Assembly: GCA_004558025.1 (NCBI GenBank)
Contig: SFEG01000004.1
Location: forward strand, 1-64,000
Length of the DNA stretch: 64,000 nucleotides
DNA from: Clostridiales bacterium
GTDB taxonomy: Bacteria > Bacillota > Clostridia > Oscillospirales > Oscillospiraceae
Direction: 5' to 3'
Every line of letters begins with the position of its first letter. Position 1 is the stretch's first letter. The notes beneath the pieces were generated by a model. The model searched no databases. It saw only the letters and a list, made by a program, of their open reading frames with translations, and was not told the origin of the DNA. The position numbers and the translations under genes were made by a program. Shown here in pieces: positions 45,466 to 52,561 of the stretch.

Positions 45466-46257
45466 ATGAAGCTTGCGATGGCGCAGATGCGCATGACCGG
45501 CAGTATGGATGAAAACCTGAAGACCTCGCTTGAAATGTGCGACGCCGCGCACGGCTGCGACCTGCTGTTTTTCCCGGAGGTGCAGCTGACGCCGTTTTTC
45601 CCGCAGTATGAAAAGCGCGACGCGTCCGGCTATGTTTTAAAGCCGGGCAGCGATAAGATAGCGGCGCTGTGCGAGGCCGCGAAGAAAAACGGATATTACA
45701 TGTCGCCGAACGTTTATCTTGAGCTCGACGGCAAAAGATATGACACCTCGCTGTGGATAGACCCGAACGGCGAAATGCTCGACACCGTGAAAATGGTGCA
45801 TATCGCACAGGCAGAGCAGTTCTACGAGCAGGACTACTACACCCCGTCGCCCGACGGCTTCAAGGTTTTCGACACGCCCTTCGGCAAGGTCGGCATAGTT
45901 ATCTGCTTTGACCGCCACCTGCCCGAGAGCATACGCACCTGCGCCCTCATGGGCGCGCAGCTGGTCATCATCCCGACGGCGAACACGGAATCAGAGCCCA
46001 TGGAAATGTTCGAGTGGGAGCTGCGCGTGCAGGCTATGCAGAATCAGGTGTTTGTTGCAATGTGCAACCGCGTGGGGCTTGAGGACGAGATGGATTTTGC
46101 CGGGCAGTCTATCGTTGTTCACCCGAGCGGCGACGTTATCGTAAAGGCAGATAATGCACAGCGGCTCGTAAACTGCGAGATAGACCTTGCGGAAGCCGAG
46201 CTCTGGCGCGGCAAAAGACCTTATATTTCAACGCGCCGTAAAGACATGTACCTATGA
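45466..46257 (+). CDS. Nitrilase-superfamily carbon-nitrogen hydrolase
   Basis: 263 residues. The Glu-Lys-Cys triad is visible: LLFFPEVQ, DTVKMVH and VICFDRHLPE. Family members hydrolyse amides, N-carbamoyl compounds or omega-amides; N-carbamoylputrescine or beta-ureidopropionate types are possible, but the substrate cannot be fixed. ATG 45466 has GAGG at 8 nt; the GTG three codons earlier is less likely. It overlaps the gtrA-like gene by 4 nt. Confidence 0.88.
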   Translation: MKLAMAQMRMTGSMDENLKTSLEMCDAAHGCDLLFFPEVQLTPFFPQYEKRDASGYVLKPGSDKIAALCEAAKKNGYYMSPNVYLELDGKRYDTSLWIDPNGEMLDTVKMVHIAQAEQFYEQDYYTPSPDGFKVFDTPFGKVGIVICFDRHLPESIRTCALMGAQLVIIPTANTESEPMEMFEWELRVQAMQNQVFVAMCNRVGLEDEMDFAGQSIVVHPSGDVIVKADNAQRLVNCEIDLAEAELWRGKRPYISTRRKDMYL

Positions 46258-46670
46258 GGGAGCTCATAAAAAAATTTGCCGACAAAACGTTTCTGCGCTT
46301 TGTGCTGGTCGGGATCATAAACACCGTCTTCGGAACGGCGATAATGTTCGTGTTCTATAACGTCTTCGGTCTGAGCTATTGGCTAAGCAGCGCGTCGAAC
46401 TATTTTTTCGGCAGCATACTGAGCTATTTTCTCAATAAGTATTACACCTTCCGATATAAAAAGCGCGATTGGAAGGTCATAGCGCGATTTGCCCTGAATA
46501 TCGCCGCCTGCTATCTGATAGCCTACGGCATCGCAAAGCCGCTTATAGCCGCGCTCATGTCGGGCTTTGGGATGACGGTTCAGGAAAACGCCGCAATGCT
46601 CTGCGGCATGGTGCTGTTCGTTGCGCTCAACTATCTCGGTCAACGCTTTTTCGCATTCAAAGAAGAATAG
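46254..46670 (+). CDS. GtrA-family membrane protein
   Basis: 138 residues with four spans. GtrA-like proteins are thought to flip polyprenyl-linked sugars or assist surface polysaccharide synthesis. RFVLVGIINTVFGTAIMFVF and FLNKYYTFRYKKRDW are typical. ATGA overlap with the hydrolase gene. Confidence 0.88.
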   Translation: MRELIKKFADKTFLRFVLVGIINTVFGTAIMFVFYNVFGLSYWLSSASNYFFGSILSYFLNKYYTFRYKKRDWKVIARFALNIAACYLIAYGIAKPLIAALMSGFGMTVQENAAMLCGMVLFVALNYLGQRFFAFKEE

Positions 46671-46675
46671 CAACA

Positions 46676-46702
46676 AACGGCGCTCCGTTTCGGAGCGCCG
46701 TT
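46676..46702. terminator. Terminator between gtrA-like and rluA-like genes
   Basis: Perfect 12-bp stem AACGGCGCTCCG / CGGAGCGCCGTT, loop TTT, between converging genes. Confidence 0.8.
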
Positions 46703-46706
46703 AATG

Positions 46707-47360
46707 CTATCTCGGCATTATCGCCGTATCAAATTCCGTCCAGGGGAACTCCCTGGGCGGCTTTACTTTAAAGGTCATAAAGCGGCCGGTCGCGGGGTTT
46801 GTGAACCCGATGCTGTACGACCACAGGGCGATATTGCAGCCCTCGTCGCGTCCGCCGTACTTCCTGTCTCCGACAAGGGGCATACGGCGGTGCGTAAATT
46901 GCGCGCGTATCTGATGCGTGCGGCCGGTGATGAGGTTTATCTCGACCATGCTTTTTTCACCGTTCGAACCGAGCAGGCGATAGTTGAGCACGGCCTCCTG
47001 CGAGCCGCGGCAGGGCTTGTTCACGACGAAGGTCTTGCGCTGCTCCTTTGATCTGAGCAGAATATCCTCCATGCGCCCCGAGCGCTCCTGCGGAACTCCG
47101 TGAACTACGGCGAGATAGGTCTTTTTAAACTTGCCCATGCGTATCTGACGGCTGAGCTCCGAGGCGGCCTCGGGCGACTGCGCAAAGACCATAAGGCCGG
47201 ACACAACCTGGTCGAGCCTGTGCACCGTGCGGATATCCGCCTCATCGTTTCCCAGCGCCTCGCGCAGAAGCGAGGGCATACCGCCGGGCTCGTCGGTAGA
47301 TATGACTCCTGCGGGCTTTATTGCGACTATTATGTTGTCATCATAATAAATAATATCCAT
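46707..47360 (-). CDS. RluA-family pseudouridine synthase
   Basis: 217 residues. It isomerises uridines in rRNA or tRNA. Catalytic Asp in TVHRLDQVVSGLMV, KKTYLAVVHG and LITGRTHQIRAQF are the family motifs. No S4 domain, so it is the short RluA/RluC-like form. Target unknown. Confidence 0.92.
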   Translation of the reverse strand: MDIIYYDDNIIVAIKPAGVISTDEPGGMPSLLREALGNDEADIRTVHRLDQVVSGLMVFAQSPEAASELSRQIRMGKFKKTYLAVVHGVPQERSGRMEDILLRSKEQRKTFVVNKPCRGSQEAVLNYRLLGSNGEKSMVEINLITGRTHQIRAQFTHRRMPLVGDRKYGGRDEGCNIALWSYSIGFTNPATGRFMTFKVKPPREFPWTEFDTAIMPR

Positions 47361-47362
47361 GG

Positions 47363-47485
47363 CTATAGCTTATCGCAGCTTCTAATGATGTTCGTCAGCT
47401 ATACTTTATCGCAGCTTTTGAAATTCGTCAAGGCAAAGTGCAAATTATAAAGCAGTCATGCTGTTCGGCATGACTGCTTTATAAT
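47363..47485. repeat. Imperfect tandem repeat and 18-bp palindrome
   Basis: Two copies of about 33-35 nt (AGCTATA..TTATCGCAGCTT..TTCGTC) lie in tandem at 47363-47430, followed by a perfect 18-bp inverted repeat (47444-47461 / 47468-47485, loop 6 nt). No CRISPR spacing. The following 170 nt to 47657 hold nothing recognised. Confidence 0.5.
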
Positions 47486-47657
47486 GATATGGACGCCGCG
47501 AATGGCAGGAAGTATTGTGTATTTTGTGAAATTAGATGTGCTGCGCCCGTGCGGATCCATATGCTTATATCTATATATGTCTGCAAATCGCCGTTTAGGG
47601 GCATCGAATTTTGGAGTTCACAGAATGTTTACAAAATTCGACCGATTCCCGCAGGCA

Positions 47658-48404
47658 TCACTCGCCGAGATAGTATCTGCGCAGACCCTTTGTGTGACTG
47701 CCGTATTCTATTGCCTGCTTCGGGCAGCGGCAGATGCAGGCCATGCAGTGGGTGCAGCCTTCGCTCCAGACGGGCTTGCCGTTTTCGATGCGTATACATT
47801 TTTTCGGGCACAGGGCGGCGCATTTTCCGCAGCCGATGCACTCGCTTGTCGCACGGAATTTTTTGCTCTTTACGAACACGGGATAAAAAGCGTCGTTCAC
47901 AACGCCGCTGTATATCCTGTCCATAAGCTTTATCTGCGGCAGAACGAAGTCCTCGCCCTTCGCGATGCTCTGCGCGAGAGAGTCTATCCTGCCGTTTGCG
48001 CGAACAATAATCTCGGCCTCTTCCTTGGGAGAGGGAGCGGAGAACATGACGATATAGTTTTCCGGCATCACGACCCCGGCGCAGCCTTTGAAGCAGAGCC
48101 CCTTGCCGCGGCACCATTTTTCCGCGTAGCTTCCGGCGTTTCCAATCTCGCTGCCGCAGGTCATGACGAAATAAATCTCGCGGGCACCGCGCAGCTCAGT
48201 CTTATCCAGCCAGTCGCGCACGATGCGCGGAACGCGCCAGGCGTAGGTCGGCGTAACAATGACCCAGGGCTTCTGAGATTCTATGGGCGAGGTATCCTCA
48301 TCGCGCAGACGCGAGAAGAGGTCCACCGCCTCGTCGCCGATAGCTGCCGCTATCCTCCGCGCGGCGTATGCGCTGTTTCCCGTTCCGGTGTAGTATAAGA
48401 TCAT
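47658..48404 (-). CDS. EFR1-type flavodoxin-ferredoxin protein
   Basis: 248 residues. An N-terminal flavodoxin-like domain (MILYYTGTGNSAYAARRIAA, binds FMN phosphate in TGTGNS) is fused to two 4Fe-4S motifs at the C-terminus (CIGCGKCAALCP and CTHCMACICRCP). It probably shuttles electrons in anaerobic metabolism. Partner unknown. Confidence 0.9.
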   Translation of the reverse strand: MILYYTGTGNSAYAARRIAAAIGDEAVDLFSRLRDEDTSPIESQKPWVIVTPTYAWRVPRIVRDWLDKTELRGAREIYFVMTCGSEIGNAGSYAEKWCRGKGLCFKGCAGVVMPENYIVMFSAPSPKEEAEIIVRANGRIDSLAQSIAKGEDFVLPQIKLMDRIYSGVVNDAFYPVFVKSKKFRATSECIGCGKCAALCPKKCIRIENGKPVWSEGCTHCMACICRCPKQAIEYGSHTKGLRRYYLGE

Positions 48405-48476
48405 GCTGCATCCTCCTTTTATCTTTATCTCAGATTATACACATGATCCACCGTGAATTCAACGCAAAATTGCTGC

Positions 48477-48505
48477 TTGATTTTCCGCGCCCGCGCGGCT
48501 AAAAT
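48477..48505 (+). promoter_or_regulatory. malQ promoter
   Basis: TTGATT, a 17-bp spacer and TAAAAT, 26 nt before malQ. No cre-type box was recognised. Confidence 0.6.
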
Positions 48506-48530
48506 AGCCGTATCACAGCGAGGTGACAGT

Positions 48531-50024
48531 ATGAACACAAAAAGAAGCTGCGGCATACTTCTGCCGCTGTTCTCGCTGCCGTCGGAGCATGGGATAGGAA
48601 CGCTCGGCAAGGCGGCATATGAGTTTTTGGATTTTCTCTCCGAGGCAGGGCAGTCGTGGTGGCAGATCCTGCCCGTCGGCCCCGCCGGGAGCGGCGATTC
48701 GCCGTATCAGAGCTTTTCGAGCTTTGCCGGCAATGCGTATTTTATAGATCTCGACATGCTTGTTGACGACGGACTGCTGACAAAAGCGGAGGTCGGCGCG
48801 ATCGAATGTGGCGGCAGTGCAGAAACCGTCGATTACAATGCGCTGCGTGAAAACCGCATGCCGCTTCTGCGTATCGCGGCCCGGCGCGGCCTTGCGCGGG
48901 AGGATGCCGGGTTTGAGGCGTTTTGCCGCGATAACGCACGCTGGCTTTCGGATTTTGCGCTGTACATGGCGCTCAAGGAGCATTTTAACGGCAGCGCGTG
49001 GTATGAGTGGCCGGAGGATATCCGCCTGCACCGTGCCGATGCCGTGGAGAAATACTCCCGAGAGCTGCGCGAGGACGTAAGCTTTTTCTCCTACGTGCAG
49101 TACCTTTTCTATAGCCAATGGAGCGCCCTGCGAGCATATGCGCGGGAAAAGGGCATAGGCATTATCGGCGATATGCCGATATACGTTGCGCTCGATTCGG
49201 CAGACGTTTGGGCTGAGCCGGAGTTTTTCCTGCTGGACGAGCACAATGTTCCCGTCGAGGTCGCGGGCGTGCCGCCGGATTATTTCAGCGCCGACGGGCA
49301 GCTATGGGGTAATCCCCTGTACGATTGGGACGCGATGCGGCGCGACGGCTACGGCTGGTGGATACGCCGCGTAGACGGTGCTTCAAGGCTGTATGACGCG
49401 CTGAGGATCGACCATTTCCGCGCCTTTGAGAGCTATTGGGCAGTGCCGCGCGGCACTGAAAGCGCAAAGCAGGGGCAGTGGCGGCCCGGTCCGGGCATGG
49501 ATCTCGTCGGCAGGCTCACCGCGTGGTTTAATAACGTCCGGTTCATTGCCGAGGATCTCGGCGTGCTCACGCCCGAGGTGCACAGACTGCTGGATGAAAG
49601 CGGACTGCCCGGCATGAAGGTTCTCGAATTTGCCTTCGACCCCGCGAGTCTTAGCGATTATCTGCCGCACAGGTACAATGATAACTGCATCTGCTACGCC
49701 GGAACGCACGACAATAACACCCTGCGCGGATGGATAGACGAGGAAAAGCCCGAGACGCTTGCCTTCGCGCGGGAGTATCTCGGCATAGACGACGAAGCAG
49801 ACCTTGCCGACGCTGTGCTGCGCGCCGGTATGCGCTCGAAGGCGGTGCTTTTCATCGCGCAGATGCAGGACTGGCTCGGCCTCGGTGCAAGTGCACGCAT
49901 GAACACCCCCGGCACCGTAGGCGGCAACTGGGCATGGCGTATGCTGCCCGGCAGCGCGACGAAGGCTCTTGCCGGTAAAATGCGCCGCATGGTCTATATC
50001 TACGGAAGGAGCGGCAAAGAATGA
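48531..50024 (+). CDS. malQ: 4-alpha-glucanotransferase (amylomaltase, GH77)
   Basis: 497 residues. It disproportionates maltodextrins. GH77 motifs are present: nucleophile Asp in LRIDHFRAFE, acid/base Glu in AEDLGVLTPEV and the third Asp in GTHDNNTLRGW. Start ATG 48531 behind GAGGTG; the longer frame from 48453 would cover the promoter. It overlaps the GNAT gene by 4 nt. Confidence 0.96.
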   Translation: MNTKRSCGILLPLFSLPSEHGIGTLGKAAYEFLDFLSEAGQSWWQILPVGPAGSGDSPYQSFSSFAGNAYFIDLDMLVDDGLLTKAEVGAIECGGSAETVDYNALRENRMPLLRIAARRGLAREDAGFEAFCRDNARWLSDFALYMALKEHFNGSAWYEWPEDIRLHRADAVEKYSRELREDVSFFSYVQYLFYSQWSALRAYAREKGIGIIGDMPIYVALDSADVWAEPEFFLLDEHNVPVEVAGVPPDYFSADGQLWGNPLYDWDAMRRDGYGWWIRRVDGASRLYDALRIDHFRAFESYWAVPRGTESAKQGQWRPGPGMDLVGRLTAWFNNVRFIAEDLGVLTPEVHRLLDESGLPGMKVLEFAFDPASLSDYLPHRYNDNCICYAGTHDNNTLRGWIDEEKPETLAFAREYLGIDDEADLADAVLRAGMRSKAVLFIAQMQDWLGLGASARMNTPGTVGGNWAWRMLPGSATKALAGKMRRMVYIYGRSGKE

Positions 50025-50620
50025 ACGATATTAAGCTGCGCGTTGCGCGCATTTCGGATGCCGCCGAGCTTTTGGCGCTCTACGCGCCATATGTCGAGGA
50101 AACGGCCATAAGCTTCGAGACCGCCGTTCCGAGTCTTGACGAGTTTACAAGCCGCATGGTGCACAAGCTGCCGAGGTATCCGTACATCGTCGCGGAAAAG
50201 GACGGCGAGCTTCTGGGCTATGCCTATCTGAGCCCCTTTGTCGGCCGCGCGGCCTACGACTGGGCGGCGGAGACGACGATATATCTGCGCCTTGACTGCC
50301 GCCACATCGGCATCGGAAAAATGCTGTACACGGCGCTTGAGCGCATCGCCCGCGCCCAGGGCATAATAAATCTTGAGGCCTGCATAGGCTGGACGGATAC
50401 GCCAGACGAGCATCTTACCAACAACAGCGCCGAATATCACGAGCACCTCGGCTACCGCATGGTCGGAAGATTTTATAAGTGCGGCTATAAGTTCGGAACG
50501 TGGTACGACATGGTGTGGATGGAAAAGCTCCTTGGCGAGCACCCCGAAGCTCCGGGCGATATCATCCCGTTTTCCGAGCTCAGTGCCGAAACGCTGAAAA
50601 ATGCAGGTATAGAGATATGA
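50021..50620 (+). CDS. GNAT N-acetyltransferase, phosphinothricin-acetyltransferase-like
   Basis: 199 residues. Acetyl-CoA loop near CRHIGIGKMLYTALERIAR, and a Pat/Bar-like layout (APYVEETAISFETAVPSLDE, EHLGYRMVGRFYKCGYKFGT). Such enzymes acetylate small amines including amino-acid analogues. Natural substrate unknown. It is coupled to malQ by ATGA overlap. Confidence 0.88.
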   Translation: MNDIKLRVARISDAAELLALYAPYVEETAISFETAVPSLDEFTSRMVHKLPRYPYIVAEKDGELLGYAYLSPFVGRAAYDWAAETTIYLRLDCRHIGIGKMLYTALERIARAQGIINLEACIGWTDTPDEHLTNNSAEYHEHLGYRMVGRFYKCGYKFGTWYDMVWMEKLLGEHPEAPGDIIPFSELSAETLKNAGIEI

Positions 50621-50647
50621 AAAAAGCACCCCACGGGGTGCTTTTTT
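50620..50647. terminator. Bidirectional terminator between GNAT and ABC-F genes
   Basis: Perfect 13-bp stem AAAAAAGCACCCC / GGGGTGCTTTTTT with a 2-nt centre. The stem is identical to that at 27336. Confidence 0.9.
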
Positions 50648-50656
50648 AGGTTGCCG

Positions 50657-52261
50657 TTACCTTTCGGGGATCGTGCCGCCGGTGAGATTCATGTATTCGT
50701 CGAAGGAGCACATGCGGTCGATGATGCCGTCGTCGGTGATCTCGATTATGCGGTTTGCGACCGTCTGCGTGAGCTGGTGGTCATGGCTGGAGAATATGAT
50801 GTTGTACTTAAACGCCTCAAGGCCGTTGTTCAGTGCCGCGATGCTTTCAAGGTCAAGATGGTTCGTCGGCTGATCGAGAACAAGGAAGTTTGCGCCCGAG
50901 AGCATCATCTTGCTTATCATGCACCTGACCTTCTCACCGCCGGAGAGCACCTTCACGGGCTTATACACATCATCGCCGGAGAAGAGCATGCGCCCGAGGA
51001 AGGTGCGCAGATAGCTTTCGCGCTTATCCTCGGAAAACTGACGCATCCAGTCCATGAGGTCATAGTCGCAGTTTTCAAAATATGAGTTATGATCCTTGGG
51101 GAAGTAGGCCTGAGTGGTCGATGCGCCCCACTTCACGGTGCCGGAGTCGGGCTCTTCCTCACCCATGAGGATCTTGAACAGCATCGTAACGGCAAGCTCG
51201 TTCTTGCCGAGGATGGCTATCTTGTCCTCCTTGCCGACGATGAAGCTTATGTTGTTTAAAAGATTCACGCCGTCGACGGTCTTGCTGACCTCGGTGACGA
51301 ACAGCCTGTCCTTGCCCGGCTCGCGGTCTGCCTTGAAGCCGACCCAGGGATAGCGCCTGCCGGAGGCGGGCATCTCCTCGACGGTGAGCTTGTCAAGAAG
51401 CTTCCTGCGGCTTGTGGCCTGGCGTGACTTCGATTTGTTTGCCGAGAATCTTGCTATAAAGCCCTGCAGCTCGGCTATCTTCTGCTCGGCCTTCTTGTTC
51501 TGATCCTTTATGAGCTTCTGCATCAGCTGGCTGGACTCGTACCAGAAGTCGTAGTTGCCAACGTACATTTTTATCTTGCCGTAGTCGATATCGACGATGT
51601 GCGTGCAGACGTTGTTGAGGAAGTAGCGGTCATGCGAAACGACGAGCACCGTGCCCTCATAGTCCATGAGGAAGTCCTCGAGCCACACGACGCTTGCAAG
51701 GTCGAGGTTGTTCGTAGGCTCGTCGAGCAGGATGATATCGGGCGAGCCGAACAGCGCCTGAGCAAGCAGGACCTTTACCTTAAGGCGGGGATCTATATCG
51801 CGCATCATCGTCTCGTGGAAGTCGGGCGAAACTCCGAGCCCCTGAAGAATGCGGCTCGCGTCTGATTCGGCCTCCCAGCCGCCGAGCTCGGCAAACTCCT
51901 CCTCGAGCTCCGCTGCGCGGATACCGTCGGCATCGTCAAAATCGGGCTTGTCGTAGATGGCATCCTTCTCCTTACCGCAGTCGTAAAGGCGCTGATTGCC
52001 CATGATAACGGTGTCCATAACGGTGTAATCGTCATACATGTTCTGATTCTGCTTGAGCACCGACATGCGCTTTTTCGCGGCGATCGTTACGCTGCCCGTC
52101 GAGGGCTCGAGCTCGCCCGAGAGGATTTTTATGAACGTCGATTTGCCCGCGCCGTTTGCGCCGATTATGCCGTAGCAGTTGCCGGGCGTGAATTGCAGAT
52201 CAACGCGCGAAAACAAAACGTTTCCGCCGAAATTTATCGAAAGATCATTGACTGAAAGCAT
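50657..52261 (-). CDS. ABC-F ATPase (YkpA/YbiT-like)
   Basis: 534 residues: two ABC domains joined by a P-site-type linker (about 250-305), no membrane part. ABC-F proteins act on the ribosome. Site one has Walker A GANGAGKSTF and Walker B LLDEPTNNLD; the signature partner is DPRLKVKVLLAQ. Site two is degenerate: P-loop GKNELAVTMLF lacks GKS/T, and Walker B reads LVLDQPTNHLD with Gln for the catalytic Glu, although LSGGEK is kept. These may be traits of its subfamily. No evidence for drug resistance. Confidence 0.92.
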   Translation of the reverse strand: MLSVNDLSINFGGNVLFSRVDLQFTPGNCYGIIGANGAGKSTFIKILSGELEPSTGSVTIAAKKRMSVLKQNQNMYDDYTVMDTVIMGNQRLYDCGKEKDAIYDKPDFDDADGIRAAELEEEFAELGGWEAESDASRILQGLGVSPDFHETMMRDIDPRLKVKVLLAQALFGSPDIILLDEPTNNLDLASVVWLEDFLMDYEGTVLVVSHDRYFLNNVCTHIVDIDYGKIKMYVGNYDFWYESSQLMQKLIKDQNKKAEQKIAELQGFIARFSANKSKSRQATSRRKLLDKLTVEEMPASGRRYPWVGFKADREPGKDRLFVTEVSKTVDGVNLLNNISFIVGKEDKIAILGKNELAVTMLFKILMGEEEPDSGTVKWGASTTQAYFPKDHNSYFENCDYDLMDWMRQFSEDKRESYLRTFLGRMLFSGDDVYKPVKVLSGGEKVRCMISKMMLSGANFLVLDQPTNHLDLESIAALNNGLEAFKYNIIFSSHDHQLTQTVANRIIEITDDGIIDRMCSFDEYMNLTGGTIPER

Positions 52262-52292
52262 TTACTTACCTCTGTTTTTAAAAATCTTATCT

Positions 52293-52321
52293 ATTTTATC
52301 ATCATTGCCCCGCGATGGCAA
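52293..52321 (-). promoter_or_regulatory. Promoter of the ABC-F gene
   Basis: On the minus strand TTGCCA, a 17-bp spacer and TAAAAT, 32 nt before the ATG. Confidence 0.65.
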
Positions 52322-52379
52322 TAATTAATGGGATTTTTTGCGCCGTGCCTGCAAAGACTGAATCTGAGGCGGTGGTGAA

Positions 52380-52511
52380 ATGAAAATGATAATTCTGGCG
52401 GCCGTGCTGCCGATAGGACTCGTGTTGGCGACCTCGCTTCTAATAACGCTCGTGCGCGGGCTCATCTCGCGCCTGCGCAGGGCGCCGCGAGGCGAGGAGA
52501 ACGACTTGTAA
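52380..52511 (+). CDS. 43-residue single-span membrane protein
   Basis: Read directly: MKMIILAAVLPIGLVLATSL, LITLVRGLISRLRRAPRGEE, NDL. One span then a basic cytosolic stretch. GGTGGTGA precedes the ATG. The stop overlaps the -35 box of the alpha-galactosidase promoter. Family not recognised; could be spurious. Confidence 0.5.
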   Translation: MKMIILAAVLPIGLVLATSLLITLVRGLISRLRRAPRGEENDL

Positions 52512-52534
52512 GACCGTGGCATCTGTGATATGAT
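52506..52534 (+). promoter_or_regulatory. Promoter of the alpha-galactosidase gene
   Basis: TTGTAA, a 17-bp spacer and TATGAT, 28 nt before the GTG start. Confidence 0.65.
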
Positions 52535-52561
52535 TTTATCATCAAAATAAGGGGTGATACG

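Noticed and set aside
47363..47430. Possible CRISPR-like repeat
   Set aside because: Only two imperfect tandem copies with no spacers and no cas genes.
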